From Acidobacteriota bacterium (GTDB taxonomy: Bacteria; Acidobacteriota; Thermoanaerobaculia; Multivoradales; J023), in the NCBI GenBank assembly GCA_029263315.1, contig JAJCXR010000054.1, forward strand, positions 1 through 64,000: a stretch of 64,000 bases of DNA, written 5' to 3'. Below the pieces are notes generated by a model. That model did no database searches, had not been told where the DNA came from, and saw only the letters and a program-made list of their open reading frames with translations. Both the position numbers and the translations under genes were made by a program. Each line of letters starts with the position of its first letter. The stretch's first letter is position 1. This document shows positions 32,355-41,268 of the stretch, in pieces.

Positions 32355-34667
32355 ATGACCCCTCGAAGTTGCCGTGACCATCGCTTCCAGCCGAGCCCCC
32401 CAGGGCTCCTGCTGGCCGCCGTCGGTTTGTGCCTGGCGCTGTTGTCGTGTCAGGGCGACTCCCCCGGCCCGGGCTCGTCCCACGCCGGCACCCCTAACGC
32501 CGGAACCGCCAACACTGGCACACCCACCGCCGGAACCGCCGACACCGTGGGCCGAGGCGGCAAACCGCCCATCGTCATCATCTCCATCGACACCCTGCGG
32601 GCCGATCGTCTACCCGCCTACGGATACGACGCCGTCGAGACCCCCCACATTGACGGCCTGCGCCGCGATGGCATCCTCTTTCGTCACGCCTACAGCCATA
32701 TCCCACTGACGCTGCCGTCCCATACCTCGTTGTTCACCGGCCAGTTGCCGCCGGCCCACGGCATCCGCGACAACATCGGTTATCGGCTCGATCCGGATCG
32801 GCTGGCCTCCGGCGACATTCCCTACTTGCCCAGCCTGCTCAAGGCCCAGGGGTACGCCACCGGCGCCGCCGTCTCCACCTATGTGCTGCGCAGCAAAATG
32901 GGCCTCGATGTCGATTTCGATTTCTACGAAGACAGCATCGAGTTCCGACCGGGCATCGGCCTCGGCGGCATGCAGCGGGACGGCGCCGAAACCCTCGCCC
33001 TGGCCAAACCTTGGCTGAGCCAGGCGGCGGCCGGCCCCTTCTTCTTCTTTTTCCACATCTACGAGCCCCACAGCCCTTATACGCCGCCGTCCCCCTATGC
33101 CGAACGCTACGACGCCCCCTATGACGGCGAGGTCGCCTACGCCGATCACATCATCGGCTCGTTGCTCGACGAGCTGCGTCGCCTGGGGGTCTACGACGAC
33201 GCCCTCATCATCCTGCTCTCCGACCATGGCGAGGGGCTGGGAGATCACGGCGAAGACGAGCACGGCATCCTGCTCTACGAGACCACCCTGCGGGTTCCCC
33301 TCATCGTCAAGCTGCCGGCCTCTCAGCTGGCGGGGGAAAGCGTCGACACCTCGGCTCAGCTCATCGATGTCTTACCGACGGTGGTCGACCTGCTGCAGAT
33401 CGAGGGTCCCCCCACCAAGGCCGACACCCCTGATCACCGCGGCATGTCACTGCTCGCCCTGCGCTCCGCGGACGCCCCGCGACGGCGCATCTACGCCGAA
33501 TCCTTCTACCCCCGCCTGCACTTCGGGTGGAGTGACTTGGCCTCGTTGATCGATGGTCACCACCACTACATCGAAGGGCCGGATCCGGAGGTTTACGACC
33601 TCCTGCAAGATCCCACCGAGCTCCACAACGTCATCCGCCAAGAGCGACGGCTCTTTGCCGAGCTGCGGGACGAGCTGGCAACCTACAACCGCACGTTGGT
33701 CGCCCCCGGCGAGGTGGACGAAGAGAGTCGCCAAGCCCTGGCCGCCCTCGGCTACATGGGGTCCTCCGGCGATCTGGTGGAGGGTCCCCTGGCCGACCCC
33801 AAGAGCCGTCTCGACAGCTTGACCGATCTCAAAGACGCCTTCCGTCTACATGCGCAAAAGCAAGATGCGGAAGCCGTCCTGGCCTTCGACCGGGCCTTGG
33901 CGGACAACCCACGCATGCTCGATGCCTGGGAATTCAAAGCCCGCTCCTTGGAACGGCTGGGACGTCGTGAAGAGGCCCTGGAGGCCTATCGAAAAGCCCT
34001 CGACATCTCCGGCGGTGGCGGCCACCTGGCCGTCTCGGCGGCGTCCCTCTTCTTCGACCTCGGACGCTTCGAGGAGGCCGATGCCCACGCCCGTCTGGCC
34101 CTCGACAGCCACAGCTCCTTCGCCCACGGCCTGCTGGCCCGTATCGCCTTCGAAGGCGGCGATCTCGACGCGGCCGAACGCGAGGCCCGCTTGGCGTTGG
34201 ACGAGAAACGCCCCCGCCTCGGCCCCAAGGTCACCCTGGCGGCGGTGCTGCACGGCAAGGGACAGCTGGAAGACGCCTTGGCCATGGCGGAGGGCATCGC
34301 CGAGGAATTCGCCGAACGGAAATCGCAGGACCCAGAGCTCATCCAAGGTCTACATTTGGTGCGCGGCAAGATCCTGGCGGATCTAGGCCGGCCCCAGGAA
34401 GCCACCGCCGCCTTCGATCAAGAAATCCTCTACTTTCCGCAAGATTTCAGGGCCTACGCCAACCTGGCCCTGCTCTACGGCCTGACCGGCCAAACCGACG
34501 GCGTCACCCCCACCCTACGGCGCATGGTGGACGCCAATCCCAGCGCCGAGAGCTATGCCGAAGCGGTGAAAACCCTGAGGCTCCTGGGTTACAACCCGGG
34601 TGCTGACGCCCTGTTGCGCCATGCCCGCGCGTTGCATCCGGAGAGCATGGTGTTGCGGGATCTCTGA
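32355..34667 (+). CDS. Sulfatase-like lipoprotein fused to TPR domain (3 of 3)
   Basis: A 770-residue lipoprotein. ATG 32355 leads into a signal peptide with lipobox LLSC (residues 27-30). A Gly/Thr/Ala linker of imperfect repeats (NAGTANTGTPTAGTAD) follows. The catalytic domain closely tracks protein 2: IVIISIDTLRADRLPAYG, PLTLPSHTSLFTG with Thr at the nucleophile position, YEPHSPYTPP and LLSDHGEGLGDHGEDEHG. TPRs fill residues 500-770 (DAWEFKARSLERLGRREEALEAY, AYANLALLYGLTGQTDGVTP). It starts 64 bases after protein 2 ends, so the three genes are probably one transcript that arose by tandem duplication. Substrate is unknown; a phosphodiester or phosphoglycan is more likely than a sulfate ester. 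Confidence 0.87.
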   Translation: MTPRSCRDHRFQPSPPGLLLAAVGLCLALLSCQGDSPGPGSSHAGTPNAGTANTGTPTAGTADTVGRGGKPPIVIISIDTLRADRLPAYGYDAVETPHIDGLRRDGILFRHAYSHIPLTLPSHTSLFTGQLPPAHGIRDNIGYRLDPDRLASGDIPYLPSLLKAQGYATGAAVSTYVLRSKMGLDVDFDFYEDSIEFRPGIGLGGMQRDGAETLALAKPWLSQAAAGPFFFFFHIYEPHSPYTPPSPYAERYDAPYDGEVAYADHIIGSLLDELRRLGVYDDALIILLSDHGEGLGDHGEDEHGILLYETTLRVPLIVKLPASQLAGESVDTSAQLIDVLPTVVDLLQIEGPPTKADTPDHRGMSLLALRSADAPRRRIYAESFYPRLHFGWSDLASLIDGHHHYIEGPDPEVYDLLQDPTELHNVIRQERRLFAELRDELATYNRTLVAPGEVDEESRQALAALGYMGSSGDLVEGPLADPKSRLDSLTDLKDAFRLHAQKQDAEAVLAFDRALADNPRMLDAWEFKARSLERLGRREEALEAYRKALDISGGGGHLAVSAASLFFDLGRFEEADAHARLALDSHSSFAHGLLARIAFEGGDLDAAEREARLALDEKRPRLGPKVTLAAVLHGKGQLEDALAMAEGIAEEFAERKSQDPELIQGLHLVRGKILADLGRPQEATAAFDQEILYFPQDFRAYANLALLYGLTGQTDGVTPTLRRMVDANPSAESYAEAVKTLRLLGYNPGADALLRHARALHPESMVLRDL

Positions 34668-35316
34668 GGCCTAGGCCATCTCCGGTCCCCAGCGCCTCCG
34701 CTACCGTCCAACGGCTCCTGGTTGCTGCTGCGGCGGAACGTGACGACCGCCAGGGCTCTGTAAGACATGGGATTGCCGCTGCGCGGTCACGGGGTGGCGG
34801 AGATGCTCGGCGCCCACAGCATCGTCAATGCGGTAACGGTAATCGAATCGGACGACGACGAGATTCTGATACAGAAAGGATCGTCCCGAGTTGGTGTTAG
34901 AATCGCCGGTGAGTCAAAAGGTCTAGGACGATGCCCCGCGATCCGCTTGATCCTCACGAGATGGCGCCCCTACGGGATGCGATCCGTCGGCGGATCCAAG
35001 TCAATAGTCTGCCTACGCGAGGCAATGCGACCGAAGTAGACACACTGTGCAGGTGTTATTGCCAAGACGCTGATTTTCAAGCCCAATACTCGATCCAGTT
35101 CCGGGAACTGGGGTTCGCTGAAGGGATCGCATCCCGATGATAAGCAGATAGAAATATCGGTAGGACAAGGACTCGTGAAAACAGGATCTAGTTCTATCCA
35201 CCGTAGTCCACTGTAGACAGCGGTCAGAAATGGGTGATGGGTTGTGAGCAGACGACGGAAGGGCATGCGAGCACGGTTCATCAAGTGGCTGCGAAGGTGC
35301 GCCTCAGTCAATTAAA
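34668..35316 (+). other. Gene-poor junction before the SIR2-HerA island
   Basis: This 649-base stretch lies between the sulfatase-like gene and the defence island. Composition drifts from GC-rich to AT-richer from about 35040. A 69-residue frame at 34931-35140 (ATG after AGGTCTAGGACG; MPRDPLDPHEMAPLRDAIRR...) and an overlapping 90-residue frame at 34767-35039 have no recognisable domain. Either may be a decayed gene. No tRNA, integrase or clear direct repeat marking an integration boundary was found. Confidence 0.4.
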
Positions 35317-36627
35317 ATGAGAGCTATTATGGAACAAGGTTATACGGAGTGGAATGGCAAGAATGTGTATAAAGTTCGCGACCAATATGAGGTTTTACCG
35401 ACTGAAGTGCTAGAGCCAGAAAAGCTGCGTCCTGATATCGAACCATGGTTGACCGCTCTCTTTCAAAGTGAGCACTTGTCTCTATTGCTCGGCGCCGGAA
35501 TTTCGACCGCAGCTCATCGGTTGGCAAAGAAAGAAGGCGGGGCGGACATGTCGACAATAAAGTTCTCTGTTTTTCAGGAGCAAATAGAACAAGCGGCAAA
35601 GGAAAGCGCTGAAAAGTCTGGACGTGGCACACCAAATATAGAGGACCAGATCAGAGTGTCCAATGGGCTAATCAGTGGACTGAGCATATATGCCTCAAGC
35701 AACTTCCGCGGCTCCAAGACGATCAGAAAACATTTGGCGAAGCTTGAGAAAGAACTGGAAGCTGGGCTATCAAATTTTGCAAACCTCATTCTTAAAAGCG
35801 AGCGTAACATTATTTTTTCGAAAGATTCAGAGGAAGCTGGAGAGTGCCTCATGAGTTTCCTCGTTAGTTTTGCTAGCCGCTCCGCAACTAGGGAACGGCT
35901 AAACATTTTTACGACGAACTATGATCGAATCGTCGAGTACGGTTCAGAGCTTGCAGGCATGCGCCTGATTGACAGATTTGTGGGAACGGTAAACCCTGTT
36001 TTTCGGTCGTCCCGTGTAGAGGTGGATTTGCACTATAACCCACCGGGAATACGCGGAGAGCCAAGATACCTCGAAGGTGTCGCTTACTTTTCAAAGCTCC
36101 ATGGGTCACTGGATTGGAGCGTTGAGGACGGAGTCGTTCGTCGATATGCTCTCCCCTATGGAGCCCAGGATATAGGCGTATATTTATGGGAAGGCTGCAA
36201 AAATCTTTTGATCTATCCCAACGCCGCAAAGGATAAGGAAACATCAGAATTTCCGTACGTGGAGCTGTTTCGAGACTTTGCTGTCTCAGTTTGTCGAGCC
36301 AACTCCACTGTCGTAGTGTACGGCTACAGCTTTGGCGATGATCACATCAATAGGGTTCTCGCCGATATGCTGACAATCCCTTCAACACATCTGGTCATTA
36401 TTAGCTTTGATGACCAAGGCAATAGAATCAAGAGATTCTACGAAAGAGCGAAGAGGCCGACGCAGTTTACACTCCTGCTCGGAAACCATTTCGGCAACTT
36501 GAAGACTTTGATTGACCATTACTTGCCCAAGCCTGCGATTGACCGAACGACCATGAAGATGGCTGATCTTTTGAAGGCACGCGGGATGGCTGGGCCGCTT
36601 GGTGGCCGTGACGAGAACGGAGAATGA
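35317..36627 (+). CDS. SIR2-like NAD-hydrolase, SIR2-HerA defence system
   Basis: A 436-residue SIR2-domain protein (a start at ATG 35329 is equally possible and slightly better placed for a GAG ribosome-binding site). NAD-binding motifs are intact: GAGIS at 59-63, TTNYD at 199-203, catalytic His262 in KLHGSLDW and VVVYGYSFGDDH near 333-343. In characterised SIR2-HerA systems the SIR2 subunit depletes NAD+ and/or acts as a nuclease once assembled with the HerA hexamer, causing abortive infection. The gene is visibly AT-richer than its surroundings, consistent with recent transfer, and overlaps herA by four bases (ATGA). A residual caution is that SIR2 domains also occur in other defence systems. 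Confidence 0.88.
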   Translation: MRAIMEQGYTEWNGKNVYKVRDQYEVLPTEVLEPEKLRPDIEPWLTALFQSEHLSLLLGAGISTAAHRLAKKEGGADMSTIKFSVFQEQIEQAAKESAEKSGRGTPNIEDQIRVSNGLISGLSIYASSNFRGSKTIRKHLAKLEKELEAGLSNFANLILKSERNIIFSKDSEEAGECLMSFLVSFASRSATRERLNIFTTNYDRIVEYGSELAGMRLIDRFVGTVNPVFRSSRVEVDLHYNPPGIRGEPRYLEGVAYFSKLHGSLDWSVEDGVVRRYALPYGAQDIGVYLWEGCKNLLIYPNAAKDKETSEFPYVELFRDFAVSVCRANSTVVVYGYSFGDDHINRVLADMLTIPSTHLVIISFDDQGNRIKRFYERAKRPTQFTLLLGNHFGNLKTLIDHYLPKPAIDRTTMKMADLLKARGMAGPLGGRDENGE

Positions 36628-38708
36628 GCATTTTCCCCATAGAACATGTTGCTTCGCTGCGAATCGGCGCTGTCGAGTTTGTTTCCCCAAACGAGATCAA
36701 GATTGCGATCGACCTAGAAGCACCAGATGGAATTGCTGCGAATGCAGGTGTTCCACGAGCATTCCCCCGTATCAATAGCTACGTTCTCATATCGACAGAG
36801 TCCGGCCATATAGTTGCGCAGGTAGAATGGATAGCCATCGAACGATCCCCATTTCCAAAGCGTAAAGGATTTCACGACTACGGCCTAGTAGACTTGCCCT
36901 TCCCACTCCGTAAGATGCGAGCGAACCCACTTGGAATTCTCAGACAGAGTAGAGCAGGTTTTTTATTCGAACGAGGAGTACATGGATTCCCCAGCGTCGG
37001 TGAACCCGTAGTTATTCCTACGGACGAACAACTTAGGGCTATTGTGGAGTCTGGCGACAGGCGAAGAGTCAAAATTGGCACAAGCCCGATGGCTGCAAAT
37101 GCAGACGTTTGCGTCGATCCCGACAGACTTTTTGGACGACATCTTGCAGTTCTCGGCAATACTGGAAGCGGGAAGTCGTGCTCCGTTGCTGGGTTGATTC
37201 AATGGTCGATTACTGCGTCCCAGAAAGCCCCAGGGGGAGAAAACAAATCGTCGCCGCCCAATGCGAGATTTATCGTGCTTGATCCGAACGGTGAGTATCC
37301 CAAGGTGTTTCAAGACGAAGGGCGCGTTTTTAGAGTAGGCGATACGGCTAGTCCCCTTGAAGTTCCTCTCTGGTTTTGGAATAGCGCTGAGTGGTGCTCC
37401 TTCGCACAGGCAAGTGCGCGGGCTCAGGCACCCCTACTAAAGAGGGCTCTTCGTGCTATGCGCAACGAGGAGTTCAGCCACCCTGAGAGATCAAGCGTCA
37501 GGGTAAAGATGTTTTTGGCATCAATTCTGATAACGGCAAAGAGCGAACGCAGCAAGGGATCACCCTGGGCATCCTTCCCAAGGCCGAAGAATTTTTTCGA
37601 CAAAATTTGTAAATGGAACGACAGTACAGAGACCCTTAGAGGCCATTTGGAAGCAGAGGATGATAGGCTGGAGAACCTACTAAAGGTCTTCGCAGCATAC
37701 AAGAACGCTCGATTGGGCCGACATCCGAAATATGATTCAGACCTCAGAGAGGTTGACGGAATAGTCGACGTGATTTCGTCCACATTCACTGAATTTGGAG
37801 GGAGCGGTCGGGATTTGCTCCCAAAGAGCGAGGACGTTCCAACAAAGTTTTCTGGGCAAGACTTTGTAGACTACCTTGAGGCGCTGGCACAAGAAACGGG
37901 AAATGAACAGTACATAGAATTCTTGTTGGCCCGTATTCGTACATTACTTGCGGATTCCCGAATGAATGGCATTATCGGTGACGATATTGATATTTCAGTC
38001 GATAGTTGGCTCAAAGCGTATATCGGGGAAGATGACGCGAAGAATGGCTGCGTTAGCGTAATAGACTTGTCTTTGGTGCCTGCTGAAATCGTACATGTCA
38101 TTGCAGCTGTAGTGGCAAGAATGGTCTTTGAAGCATTGCAGCGATATAAAAAACTGTATGGTATGTCCTTGCCGACAGTACTCGTGGTGGAGGAGGCCCA
38201 TACTTTCGTCAAGCGATATAGGGAAGATGCAGAGAATCAGAGTGCGGCATCAGTTTGCTGTCAGATTTTCGAGAAGATATCTAGGGAAGGCCGAAAGTTT
38301 GGACTTGGCCTGGTGCTCTCTTCTCAGCGGCCATCCGAACTTTCACCCACTGTTTTGTCACAGTGCAACAGCTTCCTGCTGCACCGGGTAAGCAATGATC
38401 GAGACCAAGAGCTGATCCATAGGCTCGTGCCGGATAATCTTCGTGGGTTGCTTCGCGAATTGCCCTCGCTGCCTTCTCAGCAAGCTATACTCCTTGGCTG
38501 GGCAGCAGAGTTGCCGATCATGGTCAGGATGAACGACCTCAAAGATCATGAGCGCCCCCATTCCGACGACCCGGACTTTTGGGATGTCTGGTCACGAAAG
38601 AAAGGAAGGCCGATTGATTGGGCGGAGATATCTAGGGATTGGCAGCAGCGATCAGAAGATGCTCCTAACAAAGATGACTTTCCCGGCCCCGAGCGACCGA
38701 TGAGTTAG
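36624..38708 (+). CDS. herA: HerA-family hexameric ATPase, SIR2-HerA defence system
   Basis: A 694-residue HerA/FtsK-type P-loop ATPase. The N-terminal HAS-barrel spans about residues 1-140 (IGAVEFVSPNEIKIAID...). Walker A GNTGSGKS is at 178-185, Walker B VLVVEEAH at about 519-526, and SQRPSELSPTVLSQCNSFLLHR near 565-586 is the sensor/arginine-finger region. A large insertion lies between about 290 and 470, longer than in housekeeping archaeal HerA. No nuclease gene (NurA) is adjacent; the partner is the upstream SIR2 gene, overlapping by four bases. It probably forms a hexamer scaffolding SIR2 subunits and coupling ATP turnover to activation. Composition is AT-rich like its partner's. Confidence 0.88.
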   Translation: MSIFPIEHVASLRIGAVEFVSPNEIKIAIDLEAPDGIAANAGVPRAFPRINSYVLISTESGHIVAQVEWIAIERSPFPKRKGFHDYGLVDLPFPLRKMRANPLGILRQSRAGFLFERGVHGFPSVGEPVVIPTDEQLRAIVESGDRRRVKIGTSPMAANADVCVDPDRLFGRHLAVLGNTGSGKSCSVAGLIQWSITASQKAPGGENKSSPPNARFIVLDPNGEYPKVFQDEGRVFRVGDTASPLEVPLWFWNSAEWCSFAQASARAQAPLLKRALRAMRNEEFSHPERSSVRVKMFLASILITAKSERSKGSPWASFPRPKNFFDKICKWNDSTETLRGHLEAEDDRLENLLKVFAAYKNARLGRHPKYDSDLREVDGIVDVISSTFTEFGGSGRDLLPKSEDVPTKFSGQDFVDYLEALAQETGNEQYIEFLLARIRTLLADSRMNGIIGDDIDISVDSWLKAYIGEDDAKNGCVSVIDLSLVPAEIVHVIAAVVARMVFEALQRYKKLYGMSLPTVLVVEEAHTFVKRYREDAENQSAASVCCQIFEKISREGRKFGLGLVLSSQRPSELSPTVLSQCNSFLLHRVSNDRDQELIHRLVPDNLRGLLRELPSLPSQQAILLGWAAELPIMVRMNDLKDHERPHSDDPDFWDVWSRKKGRPIDWAEISRDWQQRSEDAPNKDDFPGPERPMS

Positions 38709-38740
38709 GGCAGTGGCTCCTCGCTCTGGCGGCCCCACCG

Positions 38741-39754
38741 TCAAGCCGCCAAAACCTGCCGCAGAGTCCCCAGGGCGATATTGGCTCCGCAGAGGACAAT
38801 GGCTACCCGCTTGCCACGGTAGCGCGCCTGCTCTTTCTGAAATGCGGCGACGGCCACGCCGGCGGCCCCTTCGATCAGCTGGTGATGACGGCCGATGATC
38901 TCGACCATGGCGCGGCGGATCTCTTCTTCGCTCACCAAGATGTAGCGATCCACCGTTTGACACACCCACCCGAGGGTGATGCTGCCCTCTTCGACGCCGC
39001 CGGCGGTGCCATCGGAGAGGGTGGGTAGGGAGGGTAGGTCGAGGATGCGACCCTGCTGCGCGGAGCGGTGCATGACGCAGGAATTCTCCGGTGAGCAGGC
39101 GACGATCTCGATGTCGGGCCGCAGGGAACGCAGGTAACCGCCGACGCCGGATATCAGCCCACCACCGCCGAGGGCGATGAAGACGGCGTCGAGATCTTCG
39201 ATCTGCTCCGCCAGCTCCACCCCCAGGCTGCCTTGCCCCGCCACCACCCATGGGTCGTTGTAGGGCGAGACATAGACGGCCCCAGTCGCCGCGGCGTGAC
39301 GCCGGGCCGCGGCTTCCGTCAAGACGCAGTCCGCACCTTCCTGCTTCACCTCACAGCCGTAGGCTCGAATCGCCTCGACTTTGGCCACCGACGCATCTTC
39401 GGGCACAAATACCACGCCATCACCTCGCATCTGGGACAGGGCATAGGCCATCGCCATGCCGTGGTTGCCGGACGACGCGGCCACGGCGCCGCGGGCCCGC
39501 TCCTGCGGCGACAGGGAGAGCAGCTTGTGGGTGGCGCCCCGCAGCTTGAAGGACCCCGTCCGCTGATGGTTCTCCAACTTGAGAAAAACCTCCGTCGTGG
39601 CGTCGCCCAGACGGTGGGACCGCTCGACGGGAGTTCGGTGCACCCATGGTCGAAGCCGCACAGCGGCCTCTTCGACGGCCCGCGGCAGGTCGAAAGATTG
39701 CAGATCAAACGGCTCTGGCAGCTCGGGGAAGGGCAATATCGGTGCAGCGTCCAT
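38741..39754 (-). CDS. PLP-dependent threonine/serine dehydratase
   Basis: A 337-residue fold-type II PLP enzyme that deaminates threonine to 2-oxobutyrate or serine to pyruvate. Lys70 in TGSFKLRGA is the Schiff-base lysine, SSGNHGMAMAYAL is the substrate-binding Asn loop, and GGGGL at 196-200 binds the PLP phosphate. It lacks the C-terminal ACT-like regulatory domain of biosynthetic IlvA, so it is a short, catabolic-type or serine-racemase-like member. ATG 39754 is chosen because similarity starts shortly after it. It converges on the defence island with a 32-base gap. Confidence 0.88.
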   Translation of the reverse strand: MDAAPILPFPELPEPFDLQSFDLPRAVEEAAVRLRPWVHRTPVERSHRLGDATTEVFLKLENHQRTGSFKLRGATHKLLSLSPQERARGAVAASSGNHGMAMAYALSQMRGDGVVFVPEDASVAKVEAIRAYGCEVKQEGADCVLTEAAARRHAAATGAVYVSPYNDPWVVAGQGSLGVELAEQIEDLDAVFIALGGGGLISGVGGYLRSLRPDIEIVACSPENSCVMHRSAQQGRILDLPSLPTLSDGTAGGVEEGSITLGWVCQTVDRYILVSEEEIRRAMVEIIGRHHQLIEGAAGVAVAAFQKEQARYRGKRVAIVLCGANIALGTLRQVLAA

Positions 39755-39920
39755 GCCGCGAGCTTTGCAGGTGGGCGACGTCAAGGCAAGGATCGGCAAC
39801 CCTCCAGTGATCCCACAGACATTCCACAGAGACCCGGCGGCCAAACAAGATGGCCGGACACACCGATCGCCGTCCTGGTAGCATTCGCTGTGCCTCGGAA
39901 CCTTCGACGAGGACCCCATC

Positions 39921-41231
39921 ATGCGTCGCACTCGATTCCAGCTCTCCCCCGCCCTTTTGGATGCCACACCGTCTCATCCCTTGAGGACGGTGAAAACCGG
40001 CCTCCTGACCCTGCTGGCGCTGTCTTGGCTGGCTTGCGGGGAAGCTCCACAGCCCCCGTCCTTGCCGGCCAACGGCCCCGAAGGGTCTTGGCACCAATGG
40101 CGTGGCCCGCAGCGCGACGGCACGGCCTTCAGCTCAGATCCGCAAGACGCTGGGGCCTTCGGCACACCAAAAATCATTTGGCGGCGCCCCTTGGGGGAAG
40201 GGCTCGGTGGCATCGCCATCGACGACGGCAAGGCGTTGGTCTTGGCGGCCAAATCGGGGGAGGAGTTTCTCATCGCCCTCGACGCCGGCAACGGCGACGA
40301 GCTGTGGAGCACTGCCCTTGGTCCGACCTTCCTCGATGGCCACGGCAACGGTCCGCGCTCAACGCCTCTGATCGCCGATGGACGTGTCTACGCCCACGGT
40401 AGCCGGTTTCTGGTCGCCGCCGATCTGAGCTCCGGCCGGCTGATTTGGCAGCTTCCCCTGGCCGCACCGCCAGAGTGGGGCTTCAGCGCCTCGCCCCTGC
40501 TGGTGGACGGACAACTCATCGTGCACAGTCATTTAGTCTCCGACCCGGCCGATGACAGCGCCATTTGGGCCTTGCACCCAGAATCCGGCGAGATCTTGTG
40601 GACCAGCGGCAGCGGCCATCCCGGTTACGCCTCACCCCTGGCTGCAGAGCTGGCTGGTCAGCGGCAGATCGTCTCCTTCACCGGCCAGGAATTGGTGGGG
40701 CTCCATCCCGCCACCGGTCAGCGTCTGTGGAGCCATCGCTGGACCACCTCTTACAGTGTCAACGCCGCCGACCCGATCATCTTCCCCGGGGATCGGATTT
40801 TTATCTCCTCCGGTTATCAGAGCGGCGCCGCCATGCTGCATCTATCGGTCGACGGGGCGGGTACCTGGCAGGTCGAGGAAATCTGGCGCAGCCGCTCGAT
40901 GCAGAATCACTTCTCGTCGTCCGTCCGGGTGGGAGACTTGCTCTTCGGTTTCGACAACGCCACCTTCAAGGGCATTTCCGCCCTCGACGGGCAAACCCTC
41001 TGGCGACAGCGGGGATTCGGCAGGGGCTCACTGATCGCCACCGACGGCGGCTTGGCCGTGCTCACCGAAGACGGCGTGCTGGTCTTGGTGGCTTCTGATC
41101 CCGATGGCTACCGGGAGCTCGCGCGGCTCGAAGTTCTGCAGGGGGATGTCTGGACGCCACCTTCGCTGGCCGGGCAATGGCTCTATGTACGTGACCACAA
41201 GGATATCGCCTGTTTGAACCTGGCCGGTTAG
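39921..41231 (+). CDS. PQQ-like beta-propeller lipoprotein
   Basis: A 436-residue secreted beta-propeller. The signal peptide has a charged n-region, then LLTLLALSWLACGE with lipobox (L-A-C), so it is lipid-anchored. The mature N-terminus contains WHQWRGPQRDGTAF, a hallmark of PQQ-binding-like propellers in Acidobacteria and Planctomycetes. Blades carry the ALDAGNGDELWS, ALHPESGEILWTSG, GLHPATGQRLWSHRW and ALDGQTLWRQRG repeats. Such proteins usually act as scaffolds or outer-membrane assembly factors (BamB-like) rather than PQQ enzymes; no dehydrogenase residues are seen. A GAGGA site lies seven bases before the ATG. The next gene starts 37 bases after its stop. Confidence 0.88.
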   Translation: MRRTRFQLSPALLDATPSHPLRTVKTGLLTLLALSWLACGEAPQPPSLPANGPEGSWHQWRGPQRDGTAFSSDPQDAGAFGTPKIIWRRPLGEGLGGIAIDDGKALVLAAKSGEEFLIALDAGNGDELWSTALGPTFLDGHGNGPRSTPLIADGRVYAHGSRFLVAADLSSGRLIWQLPLAAPPEWGFSASPLLVDGQLIVHSHLVSDPADDSAIWALHPESGEILWTSGSGHPGYASPLAAELAGQRQIVSFTGQELVGLHPATGQRLWSHRWTTSYSVNAADPIIFPGDRIFISSGYQSGAAMLHLSVDGAGTWQVEEIWRSRSMQNHFSSSVRVGDLLFGFDNATFKGISALDGQTLWRQRGFGRGSLIATDGGLAVLTEDGVLVLVASDPDGYRELARLEVLQGDVWTPPSLAGQWLYVRDHKDIACLNLAG

Positions 41232-41268
41232 GGTCGCAGGGGCCCACCGAGGCGTTACAATACGTCCC

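Noticed and set aside
27768..34667. Formylglycine-dependent sulfatases
   Set aside because: The C-x-P-S-R maturation motif is missing in all three; Thr occupies the Cys position and His the Arg position.
34767..35039. Tyrosine-recombinase fragment marking an island end
   Set aside because: The phrase AEMLGAHSIV faintly recalls recombinase C-termini, but no catalytic R-H-R-Y residues follow, so an integrase remnant cannot be supported.
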